A DNA stretch of 64,000 bases from Microlunatus sagamiharensis (GCF_900105785.1 NZ_LT629799.1:62001-126000); one strand, 5' to 3'; numbered from the stretch's first letter, positions 7,125-15,713 are shown. Translations and numbers: made by a program. The notes: generated by a model from the letters alone, not told the origin.

Positions 7125-7784
7125 GTGGCGCTGGTCGTCGTGATCGAGGACGAGGTCGGGATCTCCGACTTCGTCCGCCGCGGCCTGGAGTCGGCCGGCT
7201 TCACCGTCGTCGTGGCCGCCGACGGGCTGAGCGGCCTGCAGCTCGCGCAGCACGAGGACGTCGAGCTCGTCATCCTCGACCTCGGGCTGCCCGGCCTGCC
7301 CGGCGAGCAGGTGCTGACCCGGCTCCGCTCCGTACGTCCCGCGCTCCCGATCATCGTCCTCACCGCGAAGGGCGCCATCAGCGACCGCGTGACCAACCTC
7401 GAGGCTGGCGCGAACGACTACGTCGTCAAGCCGTTCAGCTTCAGCGAGCTGCTCGCCCGCGTCCGCGTCCAGCTGCGCCGGCCCGACCAGGCCTCGCCCG
7501 TCCTGCTCGAGGGCGGCGGGCTCACCCTCGACGTCCGCACCCGCGAGGTGCGCGTCGACGGGAAGACGGCGACGCTGTCGTCGCGGGAGTTCACGCTGCT
7601 GGAGGTGCTGCTGCGCCACCCCGGGCAGGTGCTGTCGCAGACGCAGCTGCTCGACCAGGTGTGGGGCTACGGCTTCGAGGGCGCGTCGAACGTCGTCGAG
7701 ACCTACGTACGCCACCTGCGCCGCAAGATCGGCGCGGACCGGATCCAGACCGTGCGCCGCGCCGGCTACCGGCTGGTGACGTAA
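7125..7784 (+). CDS. OmpR/PhoB-family response regulator
   Basis: A 219-residue two-component regulator. The receiver domain (residues 1-115) has the acidic pocket IEDE, the phosphorylation site in VILDLGLPG, the conserved LTAKG and KPFSF. The C-terminal winged helix (about 125-219) includes LSSREFTLLEVLLRHPGQVLS and YVRHLRRKIGADRIQTVRRAGYRL. The GTG start is preceded by GGAGAGGGAG. The stop codon overlaps the ATG of the histidine kinase gene by one base (TAATG), so the two are a cognate pair. The likely input is the upstream PepSY protein or a related envelope signal. Confidence 0.95.
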   Translation: MALVVVIEDEVGISDFVRRGLESAGFTVVVAADGLSGLQLAQHEDVELVILDLGLPGLPGEQVLTRLRSVRPALPIIVLTAKGAISDRVTNLEAGANDYVVKPFSFSELLARVRVQLRRPDQASPVLLEGGGLTLDVRTREVRVDGKTATLSSREFTLLEVLLRHPGQVLSQTQLLDQVWGYGFEGASNVVETYVRHLRRKIGADRIQTVRRAGYRLVT

Positions 7785-9208
7785 TGCTGGGGTCGTTGAA
7801 GGGGTCGCTGTTCCTGCGCATCGCGGCGATCGCGATCGCGACTCTCGCCGTCACGATGCTTGCGGCCGCACTGCTGACCGCTCAGCTCATCCGCGTCGAG
7901 CAGCGCCAGGACCTCGACTCCGTCCTGCGGCGTGAGGTGAGCGCGCTGGCGCTCGGGCTCCCGGACCAGCTATCCGCTGCGGCTGGCTCCGACGGGACCG
8001 CCGATGCGGCCCAGGTCGACCGGGCGGTCCAGCAGTACCTCGCCCTGCATCCCGGCAGTCAGCAGCACCTGACCGTCATCACCCTCGGTTCGCGCACGAT
8101 CAGCACGCAGGACGGTCCGCCCGAGCTGGTCGAGCTGAACCGCTCTGGTGCGCTGCCCGCTGGTGTCGACGGACGGCTGCTGACCGTCTCTTCGAAGGCG
8201 GGGCCGTTGCGCGTCCTCCGCACCCCGGTGGTCAGCAGGGGAGCGCAGGTCGCCGTCGTTTCCGTGTACGGTCCGCTCGCGCCTGGGCTCGACCAGGCGC
8301 GGCAGGCGTTCGTGCGCATCGGCCTGGCTAGCGCGGTCGGGCTTGTCCTCGGCGGGGTTGTCCTCCTGCTTGCGCTGCGCAAGGCGCTGCGACCGGTGCA
8401 CGAGCTGGCCGACGCGGCTCGCTCGGTCGACCTGCGCGACCTCAGTAGCCGTGTTCCAGAGCCGGGTGGAAACGACGAGGTCGCAGCGATGGCCGCCGAG
8501 TTCAACCGCATGCTCGACCGCATTCACGCGGACGAGCAGAAGCGCACCGAGCTCCTAGCCGCGATCTCGCACGAGCTGCGTACGCCGTTGGCCGTGGCGC
8601 GCGGGCACCTCGAGCTGTTGGAGACGCTGGGTCCGGAGGAGGGGAAGACGGCGGCTGACACGGCAGCGGTCGCACGCCGTGAGCTCGACCGGCTGGGTCG
8701 CATCGTCGACGACCTGACGGCGCTGAACGCTGGGGCCGACAGCGCCGAGGTCGAGATCGGACCCGTGTTCGCGCCCGACGTGATCGATGCTCTGCGTGAC
8801 CGCGTTGCGGGACTTGCTTATGCGGACGTCGAGATCCGCGATGCGCCGCCCATCATCGTGCTGGGTGACGAGGACCGGTTAACGCAAGCCTTGCTCGCCC
8901 TTGTCGTCAACGCGCGGACCCATACGCCCCAAGGCACTCCTACTTCGGTTCAGGTGGAGTCGGTGAAGGACCACGTCGAGTTCCGCGTGTTAGACGCGGG
9001 TCCAGGTCTGGATCCTGAGGTCGCCCAACGTGCGTTCGACCCATTCGTTACAACTAAGAGTCTTGGGACCACGCGGACCAGCGGACTAGGCCTGAGCGTG
9101 GTGAAGGCACTTACTGAAGCCCAGGGAGGCACCATCATTCTTCACACGGGTGCCTCCGGCACGTCGGTCACCGTCATGCTGCCGCAAGCCTTGGATTCGC
9201 ATCCCTAG
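7784..9208 (+). CDS. Sensor histidine kinase, partner of the adjacent OmpR-type regulator
   Basis: A 474-residue membrane kinase: TM1 about 10-33, an extracytoplasmic sensor region to about residue 170, TM2 about 175-198, a HAMP segment (ALRPVHELADAARSVD), a dimerisation/phosphoacceptor domain with AAISHELRTPLA (His near residue 262) and an ATPase domain with NARTHTP, DAGPG and GLGLSVVKAL. The N box is NARTH rather than NAxxH/N of most kinases but is acceptable. Base composition drops from about 8780 to the 3' end, toward the low-GC island that follows. The last residues look complete. Confidence 0.93.
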   Translation: MLGSLKGSLFLRIAAIAIATLAVTMLAAALLTAQLIRVEQRQDLDSVLRREVSALALGLPDQLSAAAGSDGTADAAQVDRAVQQYLALHPGSQQHLTVITLGSRTISTQDGPPELVELNRSGALPAGVDGRLLTVSSKAGPLRVLRTPVVSRGAQVAVVSVYGPLAPGLDQARQAFVRIGLASAVGLVLGGVVLLLALRKALRPVHELADAARSVDLRDLSSRVPEPGGNDEVAAMAAEFNRMLDRIHADEQKRTELLAAISHELRTPLAVARGHLELLETLGPEEGKTAADTAAVARRELDRLGRIVDDLTALNAGADSAEVEIGPVFAPDVIDALRDRVAGLAYADVEIRDAPPIIVLGDEDRLTQALLALVVNARTHTPQGTPTSVQVESVKDHVEFRVLDAGPGLDPEVAQRAFDPFVTTKSLGTTRTSGLGLSVVKALTEAQGGTIILHTGASGTSVTVMLPQALDSHP

Positions 9209-9229
9209 AAATGCCCTTGCCTCGCCGAG

Positions 9230-10546
9230 TCACTTGGGCCAGGCCTGCCTCAGGCGCCCGATGCGTCTTATGTCGCCACGTTGCTCAGCTGCGAGGATGC
9301 GTAGCTGCAATAACTTAACGGCCGATCGAACGGTTTCGAGATCACGCAAACGACTGATTCTCATGTGTGCGAATCGATTACGTATTGATACAACCTGGAA
9401 GCGTAAATTACTCCACTGGTCGCGGGTCATGCCAACGAGCCCAGGAAGAGAGATCACTTGTTCCTCGCCCAACTCGAGTAGCGACTCGAGCGTCAGCCAA
9501 TCGAGCGGTGAACGAACGTCGTTGAGGGAAGTGGCATGCGGGCTCACGTCCCGACGCACCTGCGCGAGAATCGATTCCGTTCGACTCTCGAGCACCTGGC
9601 CTGCCCAGACGTCTCCGTACTCTGCCCGAAAACTCGCGGCAAGCGCCTGGCGTAGCAAGCGCTCCAATGTGAAGATCTCGCCCGCAAGCTGACGCCAGGA
9701 TTCCAGCGGGTCGATGCACTGCTCCAGGAAGTCGCCGAGCGCTGCTTCCCAGACTTCTCGCGAACTTCTCGGAAGCAGTTCGATTTGATCGGATGGCCCG
9801 ACTGTAACTCTAGCAATTCCCGCACCTAGAAGAGCTTCACTAACTTCTGGCGGAACTTCCGATTGCGTGCATGAGAACGCTCGTTGCTCAAACACCATCG
9901 ACTCTAACCAGGCGCAGACCTCCGGTCCAACCTCCTTGAATGCAGAGATTGCTACCGAGTAAATGGCCGAAGTGGCTCTCTCGCGCTTCTGGTTGCCAGA
10001 ACCCTCCGACGTCTCAATCTCCGAGAAGGTTTCTAGGAGTGCTGCAGAACCGTCAGCGTGTTGATGTAGACGAGCTTGCGCGTCCAATTCACTGATACCG
10101 CGGCGGTCTAGAAATGCCCGAGCGTGCTCAATACTGTACGTCGTGACCGATATATTCTGACAATCGTGGACGATCGAATTACCGCTCACGCGGGGAAAAC
10201 GGCTGGCTGGGTAACGCGATATGAGAAGAACTCGTGCTCCCGCTTCTCGATAGACGTTTATCGCAGGCCGCAGTCGCGTTAAAGTTTCTTCGTCACCTTC
10301 CGCGGCAATCACCTCGAACTCGTCAATCATCACGAGGGACTGAGGGGATAGATGCTCTGAGGGATAGTCGAGGGCCCGGCGATGATCCACAGGAATGACG
10401 TCAATACCGCCATGCTCCGAAGTCTCGTCTACGAGCAACGAATGGAAGCTGCTCGTGCGTTGAAGTGCGCCGACATGTGCGAAGACTAGGCTGTGGGGGT
10501 ACCTGAGTGCAGCAACGAGTTCGGGAAACAAGGTACCCGTGCTCAC
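9230..10546 (-). CDS. Degenerate P-loop ATPase-like protein with C-terminal HEPN domain
   Basis: A 438-residue protein not assigned to a named family. Residues 10-135 resemble the core of a P-loop NTPase: the Walker A position (about HVGALQRTSSF, 24-34) lacks the GKT/S signature, but a Walker B-like SLVMIDEFE (70-78) and a following RVLLISRYP strand are kept. Residues about 285-420 are helical and contain RNRFAH (389-394), the Rx4H signature of HEPN RNases, in a setting like Swt1-type or STAND-associated HEPN domains. The GTG start overlaps the stop of the upstream ATPase gene (GTGA), so the two are translationally coupled. A toxin or effector role, with the partner ATPase as sensor, is inferred. 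Confidence 0.7.
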   Translation of the reverse strand: MSTGTLFPELVAALRYPHSLVFAHVGALQRTSSFHSLLVDETSEHGGIDVIPVDHRRALDYPSEHLSPQSLVMIDEFEVIAAEGDEETLTRLRPAINVYREAGARVLLISRYPASRFPRVSGNSIVHDCQNISVTTYSIEHARAFLDRRGISELDAQARLHQHADGSAALLETFSEIETSEGSGNQKRERATSAIYSVAISAFKEVGPEVCAWLESMVFEQRAFSCTQSEVPPEVSEALLGAGIARVTVGPSDQIELLPRSSREVWEAALGDFLEQCIDPLESWRQLAGEIFTLERLLRQALAASFRAEYGDVWAGQVLESRTESILAQVRRDVSPHATSLNDVRSPLDWLTLESLLELGEEQVISLPGLVGMTRDQWSNLRFQVVSIRNRFAHMRISRLRDLETVRSAVKLLQLRILAAEQRGDIRRIGRLRQAWPK

Positions 10547-12117
10547 AGTTGCTGGAACTGAGAGAGGAGTTGAGGCAGAGGTCCCAGGATCGTTCCGGTG
10601 GCCTCGTCGCGCAGTAGATCTAACTCGTACAGGTGGTTAATCTCGTCCAGGTAGTAGTTGCTCAGCTCCGTGAAGGTTGCCGGATCTGAAGCGAACGTCT
10701 CAAGCATCTCTACTTCGACCGGATAATGACGTCTTGTGCTGGCGATCATCTCTCGGACTCGCGGAACGATCTTTCGCTGCCAGCGGGGTATGGCAGAAGC
10801 CACATCCTCTGCGGTCACAACTCGCGAGCGGCTCACGCTATCCGAGGTGCTGACTTCGGCGGCCAGCGTTCGGTGCAAAAAGATATTTCCGCGACAAGTC
10901 TCATGCATGACGGTGTGGGCTGAGGAAGACCAACGGAGAGCCATCCGGCTACCGATTTGTACTGTCAAGCGCTCGATCTCGTCGGGCTTCATTCCGCCGA
11001 CGTAGAAGGGTTTTGCCCAGGAGAACAGCGGGTTCTCTCGACCATACAGTTGGCCGCGCTCAACCGTTGCGTCAGTTATGCCGGCTAGGATCGCGTTGAA
11101 GTTGTCGTACTCCTGAACGAGACTTCTAATCGCGCCGAGGAATTCAGGGACGTAGGCCCGATCTTCAGAAGCAAGCGCCTTGGCGTCCCCAACCAAGGAT
11201 TCGACTTCGTCAAGAGCTAGTACGACTTGGACCTGTCGGTGCCTACAATCGCTCAGGCTGGCCTCGAGAGCTCGACGGAATGGTCCTATCTCGTTCGAGT
11301 CTAGATTCGCGAGTTCGTGTGTCCGTATGCCTCGCTCGCGGAATCCAACTAGAAAGGACGCGCGTAAGTCTGAGATCAGTCGAGATTCAACTAAACTCGG
11401 GTCGGTCGGTAGTGTCTCCATGTCGCGTAAGACGAATATCCGAGCGCCGGAGTCCTCGCCTTGGAAACGACGGCCCAACTCTTTAATGATGGACGTCTTG
11501 CCGGATTTTCGTAGCCCGAACACTCCGCAGACGTTTCGTTGCCGAAGCTCGAAGATCAGTTGCCGAAGTATATCCTCTCGCCCATAGAAGTCCATGCCAG
11601 TCACGGCCAGTGACTCTTCGTACAAATTACGGGACGAGAGTCGGCTAACCAAACCAGCGATCAGGCGCTCGGCAATCTCCTCGATCGTGCCGACGGACGA
11701 GAGGCGGACGGCTGAGAAGCCGAGACTGGGGCTCCAGGACTCTAACTTCGCGTCAGCGTCTGGGTCGGGACAATGAATAAGGAGTAGTTGCTTGTCCGCT
11801 AGGCGCCCTGCGGGCAGGGAGCTTTTGTAAGCGTCAAGGGCAGAAAGGATACGCGGCTGAAGGTCGTAGTACGGAACGTAGAGGATCAGAACCTCATTAG
11901 TTATACCAAATCGCCGTTCTATGTTGCGACCGAAACGTACTAGCCCAAGCCAGAGACGCCCGTCCCAAGACGCCGCGTATGAGAAATCTGACTTAAGAAC
12001 CCAGAGTGCTTCGCGCTGCCTTTTCGCTGTGGGGAACGCAAGCTGCAGCCGTTCGAGGTGCCGAAGCGTCCCTGCGTCCCGGAGTCTGTACTCCTCAAGC
12101 TGGTCACTCTCGGCCAT
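10543..12117 (-). CDS. STAND/AAA-like ATPase with unknown N-terminal domain
   Basis: A 524-residue protein. Residues about 1-165 form an alpha/beta domain I do not recognise (hydrophobic strands EVLILYVPYYD and KQLLLIHCPDPD). The ATPase begins with FYGRED (177-182), typical of STAND/AAA proteins, then Walker A GLRKSGKT (201-208), Walker B VVLALDEVES (Asp303, Glu304) and a sensor-like NAILAGITD. The C-terminal about 110 residues look like a winged-helix region (FTELSNYYLDEINHLYELDLLRD). AAGGAG lies just before the ATG. It is the first gene of the two-gene operon with the HEPN protein. Confidence 0.8.
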   Translation of the reverse strand: MAESDQLEEYRLRDAGTLRHLERLQLAFPTAKRQREALWVLKSDFSYAASWDGRLWLGLVRFGRNIERRFGITNEVLILYVPYYDLQPRILSALDAYKSSLPAGRLADKQLLLIHCPDPDADAKLESWSPSLGFSAVRLSSVGTIEEIAERLIAGLVSRLSSRNLYEESLAVTGMDFYGREDILRQLIFELRQRNVCGVFGLRKSGKTSIIKELGRRFQGEDSGARIFVLRDMETLPTDPSLVESRLISDLRASFLVGFRERGIRTHELANLDSNEIGPFRRALEASLSDCRHRQVQVVLALDEVESLVGDAKALASEDRAYVPEFLGAIRSLVQEYDNFNAILAGITDATVERGQLYGRENPLFSWAKPFYVGGMKPDEIERLTVQIGSRMALRWSSSAHTVMHETCRGNIFLHRTLAAEVSTSDSVSRSRVVTAEDVASAIPRWQRKIVPRVREMIASTRRHYPVEVEMLETFASDPATFTELSNYYLDEINHLYELDLLRDEATGTILGPLPQLLSQFQQL

Positions 12118-12194
12118 GCATTCTCCTTGGCGATCGTCCTATACAAGCTGCCTAGACGCCTATTGCTCATCGAAAGGTCGGTCGCGACGAATCG

Positions 12195-12267
12195 AGCTGA
12201 CGGTCGGACTCGAACCGACAACCGCCTGTTTACAAGACAGGTGCGCTACCAATTGCGCCACGCCAGC
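12195..12267 (-). tRNA. tRNA-Thr(UGU)
   Basis: A 73-nt cloverleaf on the minus strand: acceptor GCTGGCG paired with CGTCAGC (one G-T), D stem GCGC/GCGC, anticodon stem CCTGT/ACAGG around loop CTTGTAA (anticodon TGT), and T arm GTCGG-TTCGAGT-CCGAC. No CCA is encoded. Its 3' end borders the low-GC island. Confidence 0.95.
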
Positions 12268-12312
12268 AGGGTGAGGACAGGGTACCGAAGCGAAGCCTGA
12301 CCAGGTGAAGCG

Positions 12313-13503
12313 TCAGAGACCAGGGCCGGCGAGGAAGCCCGTGCCGTCGCCCGAGGCGGCCGCCGCGGTGGCCGCCTCGACGAACGCCGCCTGTCCGCGC
12401 TCGACGGTGATTTCCGAGCCCTCGGACGACAGAGTGATCGAACCTTCGACCATGACGAGCGCGCGCCCGGACTCGGTCGCCGGCACGTCGACCGAGGAGC
12501 CGGACGGCGACACGCGCCACAGCGCGAACTCCGTCGCCGGCGTCGGGTACCGGACGACGCCGGGGGAGACGGGCTCAGGCTCGATGCGGTCGTCGGCGAT
12601 CGGGCGGAAGTCCAGGATGGAGACGAGCTCCTCGACGTCGACGTGCTTGCTGGTCAGCCCGCCGCGCAGGACGTTGTCGGAGTTGGCCATGATCTCGATG
12701 CCGGCGCCGTGCAGGTAGGCGTGCAGGTTGCCCGCGTCGAGGAACATCGCCTCGCCGGGCTGCAGCTTCACCCGGTTCATGAGCAGTGCGGCCAGGACGC
12801 CGGGGTCGGCTGGGTAGGGGTCGGACAGCCGCCGCACGGTGTCGGCAAGTAGCGCGACATCGGCGTCAGACGAGCCCGCGTCGAGCGAGTTGGCCGCGGT
12901 GCGGAGCTCCGACACGTACGACTCCGGGTCCTCGAGCCGCATCACCTTAGAGAAGACCTGCTCGATGCGCTCGGGCTCCGGCACCGACTCGTCGGCGAGC
13001 GGCGCGAGCAGCTCACGCGTCCGGAAGGCGCCGAGCTGAGCGACGAGGGCGTACGTCGTGCTGGGGGAGCGGAAGCCGCACAGCGCCTCGGACTCGATGA
13101 GCGCGCAGAGCAGCTCGGGCTTGGGCCAGTCGTCCTTGAAGAGCCGGTCCTTGGCGTCACGGGCGACGCCGGCCTTCTCCTCGCGGGCGTAGCCCTCCTC
13201 GGCCTGTTGGCGCGAGGGGTGCGCCTGGAGCGACAGCGGCTCGTCGGCGGCCAGGACCTTGAGCAGGTAGGACAGCCGCGGCCCGAACTCCTCGACCGAA
13301 GCCTTGCCCAGCACGCCCTCGGGGTCGGCGGCGATGACCTCGTCGATCGAGCGGCCGTCGAGGGTCGCGGGCGCGCTCGGGTGCGCGCCCAGCCAGAGCT
13401 CGGCCTGCGGCTCGTCGGTCGGCTCGGTGCCGAGCAGCTCGGGGAGGAAGGTCTTCGAGCCCCAGGCGTACGGCTGCACGACGCCCTTCATGCGCAGGAT
13501 CAC
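12313..13503 (-). CDS. manA: Mannose-6-phosphate isomerase, class I
   Basis: A 396-residue cytosolic zinc enzyme that converts fructose 6-phosphate and mannose 6-phosphate, feeding mannosylation and GDP-mannose synthesis. The N-terminal VQPYAWGSKTFLPELLG, the zinc-site segment SLQAHPSRQQAEEGY, DWPKPELLCAL and LHAYLHGAGIEIMANSDNVLRGGLTSKHVD are hallmarks. The length is normal. GTG at 13503 is taken as the start; ATG at 13491 would also work. No ribosome site is obvious for either. It is divergent from the DUF3263 gene. Confidence 0.95.
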   Translation of the reverse strand: MILRMKGVVQPYAWGSKTFLPELLGTEPTDEPQAELWLGAHPSAPATLDGRSIDEVIAADPEGVLGKASVEEFGPRLSYLLKVLAADEPLSLQAHPSRQQAEEGYAREEKAGVARDAKDRLFKDDWPKPELLCALIESEALCGFRSPSTTYALVAQLGAFRTRELLAPLADESVPEPERIEQVFSKVMRLEDPESYVSELRTAANSLDAGSSDADVALLADTVRRLSDPYPADPGVLAALLMNRVKLQPGEAMFLDAGNLHAYLHGAGIEIMANSDNVLRGGLTSKHVDVEELVSILDFRPIADDRIEPEPVSPGVVRYPTPATEFALWRVSPSGSSVDVPATESGRALVMVEGSITLSSEGSEITVERGQAAFVEAATAAAASGDGTGFLAGPGL

Positions 13504-13604
13504 GTGGGAAGCGTAGGAGAATGCTTGCAGATCGACGCGTTTCGCGGCTTAGAACTTGGCGGGGCGAATGACACGAGTGTCATTCGCTGCGTACGCTGCG
13601 ACTC

Positions 13605-13904
13605 ATGGCGATTCCCGACCAGCAGACGCAGACGACGGCGCACGCGCCCGGGCTGAGCGACCGCGACGCGGAGATCCTCGCCTTCGAGCGGCAGTGGTGG
13701 AAGTTCGCCGGCGCCAAGGAGCAGGCCGTCCGGGAGAAGTTCCAGATGTCGGCCACGCGCTACTACCAGGTGCTCAACGCCCTCATCGACAAGCCCGAGG
13801 CCCTCGCTGTCGACCCGCTGCTGGTCAAGCGCCTCCGCCGCCTGCGCGAGACGCGGCAGCGGGCACGTTCGGCCAAGCGGCTGGGGTTCGACCTCAACCG
13901 CTGA
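13605..13904 (+). CDS. DUF3263 family protein
   Basis: A 99-residue basic protein restricted to Actinobacteria. The conserved block LSDRDAEILAFERQWWKFAGAKEQAVREKF followed by SATRYYQVLNALID resembles a helix-turn-helix region related to sigma-factor or DNA-binding proteins. The last 30 residues are Arg/Lys-rich. Its function is not established. It stands alone, divergent from manA. Confidence 0.9.
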   Translation: MAIPDQQTQTTAHAPGLSDRDAEILAFERQWWKFAGAKEQAVREKFQMSATRYYQVLNALIDKPEALAVDPLLVKRLRRLRETRQRARSAKRLGFDLNR

Positions 13905-13934
13905 GGCCACGCGTTACCTACGACTTGTAGGCAC

Positions 13935-13953
13935 AAACTAAGGCTGTTAGTTT
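13935..13953. promoter_or_regulatory. Likely TetR autoregulatory operator
   Basis: AAACTAA-GGCTG-TTAGTTT is a perfect 7-bp inverted repeat placed 7 bases before the ATG of the TetR gene, covering its probable promoter. This is the expected size and place for an autorepressor site. Confidence 0.65.
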
Positions 13954-13959
13954 CGAGGT

Positions 13960-14547
13960 ATGCCTCGAGCAAACCTCTCCTCGCACGTCGTCGTCTCGGC
14001 GGCGGCGGAGCTGGCCGACGAGGTCGGGTTCGAGGAGGTCACGCTCTCGGCCGTCGCCCGGCGGCTCGGGGTGCAGACGGCGAGCCTCTACAACCACGTG
14101 CGGGACCGTAGCGAGCTCCTCGCCGGGCTCCACGAGTTCGCCCTCGTCGAGCTGGCTGACGAGATCGCCGACGGCGTCGCGGGCAAGGCCGGACGGGACG
14201 CGCTCGTCGGGCTGGCCGAGGCGCAGCGAACCTTCGCCCGCAAGCACCCGGGACGCTGGGCGGCTCTGCAGCAGCCGGCGTCGTCGACGACGGCGACCTC
14301 GGCCGGTGCTGTCCGCGTCGCCACGCTGACCATGGCCGTGCTGCGCGGCTACGACGTCCCCGAGGCCGAGCTCGTGCACGTCACGCGCTTCCTCGGCGCG
14401 ACCGTCAACGGCTTCCTCGCGCTCGAGCGCTCGGGCGGGTTCGCGCACCGCGACCCCGGCACCGACGTCTCCTGGCAGCGAGCCCTCACCGCGCTGGACG
14501 CCGTCGTCTGCGCCTGGCCGACCACTCCCGATGGAGCACCAGCATGA
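13960..14547 (+). CDS. TetR family regulator with WHG-type C-terminal domain
   Basis: A 195-residue repressor. The HTH spans about residues 8-55 (VVVSAAAELADEVGFEEVTLSAVARRLGVQTASLYNHVRDRSEL). The C-terminal domain resembles the TetR WHG family (AEAQRTFARKHPGRWAAL, then FLGATVNGFLALERSGGF). The gene overlaps the downstream SGNH hydrolase by 4 bases (ATGA), so both are in one operon under the palindrome at 13935. The hydrolase product or substrate is a plausible effector. Confidence 0.92.
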   Translation: MPRANLSSHVVVSAAAELADEVGFEEVTLSAVARRLGVQTASLYNHVRDRSELLAGLHEFALVELADEIADGVAGKAGRDALVGLAEAQRTFARKHPGRWAALQQPASSTTATSAGAVRVATLTMAVLRGYDVPEAELVHVTRFLGATVNGFLALERSGGFAHRDPGTDVSWQRALTALDAVVCAWPTTPDGAPA

Positions 14548-15713
14548 TCACCACGCCGATCACCGAGGCGTACGTCCGCGGCGTCGCCGAGCTCGAACCC
14601 ACCGCCCGCGGCGTACGGCTCCACCGGCTGCCGGCGTGGGTGCGCGAGCAGTTCCCCGACGGTCAGCTGCTGGCGATGGAGGCGCAGCCGGCCGGGGCGC
14701 GGCTCGTGCTGCGGACGACCGCGATGATGGTCGAGCTCGTGTCGCACCCGACGCGGGTGGCGTACCGGGGCGCATACCGGGCGCGCGGCTGCTTCGACTT
14801 CTACGTCGACGGTGCCTTCGTGGCGCGCGACGTGCTCGACGGTGGCGACACGGTCATGGTCGACCTGCAGACCGGCTCGACGGCGTACGAGCCGGGAGAG
14901 TCGCACACGACGGTGCTGCGGGACCTGCCGGAGGGCGACAAGACGGTCGAGCTCTGGCTGCCGCACAACGAGGGGCTGGAGCTCGTCGCGCTGCGGACCG
15001 ACGCGCCGGCCGAGCCGGTCGTCGAGACGCGGCCGCGCTGGGTCCACCACGGCAGCTCGATCAGCCACGGCTCGAACGCCGTGGCTCCGAGCGAGACATG
15101 GGTCGCCGTGGCGGCCAGGCGGGCAGACGTCGACCTCGTCAACCTCGGGCTCGGCGGCAGTGCGCTGGTCGACCCGTTCCTCGCGCGGGTCGTCCGCGAC
15201 ACCGAGGCCGACGTCATCAGCGTCAAGCTCGGCATCAATGTCGTGAACCTCGACGCGATGCGGCTGCGGGCCTTCGTGCCGGCGGTGCACGGCTTCCTCG
15301 ACACGATCCGCGACGGGCACCCGGACACGCCGATGCTGCTCGTCTCGCCGATCTTCTGCGGCATCCACGAGGCGACGCCCGGGCCGGGTTCGTTCGACCC
15401 GACGACGTTGGGGACAGCTCAGGTCACGTTCGTCGCCACCGGAAACCCGGCCGAGGTCGCGCAGGGCAGGCTCACGCTCGAGGTGATCCGGCGGGAGCTG
15501 GCCTCGCTGGTCGAGCGGCGGTCGGGCGATGCGAACCTGCACTACCTCGACGGGCGCGCGCTGTACGGCCCGCAGGACGCGGAGGAGCTGCCGCTCCCCG
15601 ACGCGCTGCACCCGGGGCCGGAGGCGCACGTGCTGATGGGGGAGAGATTCGCTGAGCTGGCGTTCGGGGAGGGTGGGGTGTTCGGGTTCGCTGCTCGCGG
15701 CGGAGAACGCTGA
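14544..15713 (+). CDS. SGNH/GDSL-family hydrolase
   Basis: A 389-residue esterase-like protein. A beta-sandwich N-terminal region (about 1-165) is followed by an SGNH domain with the nucleophile in HHGSSISHG, the Gly block NLGLGGSAL, the Asn block GINVVN and the catalytic DALHP near the C-terminus. No signal peptide is seen, so it should be cytosolic. The domain arrangement is like carbohydrate esterases that act on acetylated sugars; the substrate is unknown. The last codons and the stop codon (15703-15713) lie inside a copy of the dispersed palindromic repeat, so the C-terminus may have been altered. Confidence 0.88.
   Translation: MITTPITEAYVRGVAELEPTARGVRLHRLPAWVREQFPDGQLLAMEAQPAGARLVLRTTAMMVELVSHPTRVAYRGAYRARGCFDFYVDGAFVARDVLDGGDTVMVDLQTGSTAYEPGESHTTVLRDLPEGDKTVELWLPHNEGLELVALRTDAPAEPVVETRPRWVHHGSSISHGSNAVAPSETWVAVAARRADVDLVNLGLGGSALVDPFLARVVRDTEADVISVKLGINVVNLDAMRLRAFVPAVHGFLDTIRDGHPDTPMLLVSPIFCGIHEATPGPGSFDPTTLGTAQVTFVATGNPAEVAQGRLTLEVIRRELASLVERRSGDANLHYLDGRALYGPQDAEELPLPDALHPGPEAHVLMGERFAELAFGEGGVFGFAARGGER

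Larger units (their letters stand above)
9209..12194. mobile_element. Low-GC two-gene island at the 3' end of tRNA-Thr
   Basis: This stretch is visibly less GC-rich than everything around it and uses many codons (AGT, TTA, GTA, ATA, AGA) that are rare elsewhere in the window. It lies between the histidine kinase gene and the 3' end of tRNA-Thr, the usual integration side of a tRNA gene. It contains only the HEPN and ATPase genes and no integrase. I could not find a direct repeat of the tRNA 3' end at the far side, so insertion by site-specific recombination is not shown. Horizontal acquisition is inferred from composition and place. Confidence 0.65.

Noticed and set aside
9230..10546. Naming the HEPN gene as a known abortive infection or toxin gene
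   Set aside because: Only the Rx4H motif and general layout support HEPN; no known Abi or toxin family could be matched by eye.
12195..12310. Attachment-site direct repeat for the island
   Set aside because: I looked for the tRNA 3' end sequence near 9209 and found no match long enough to support it.
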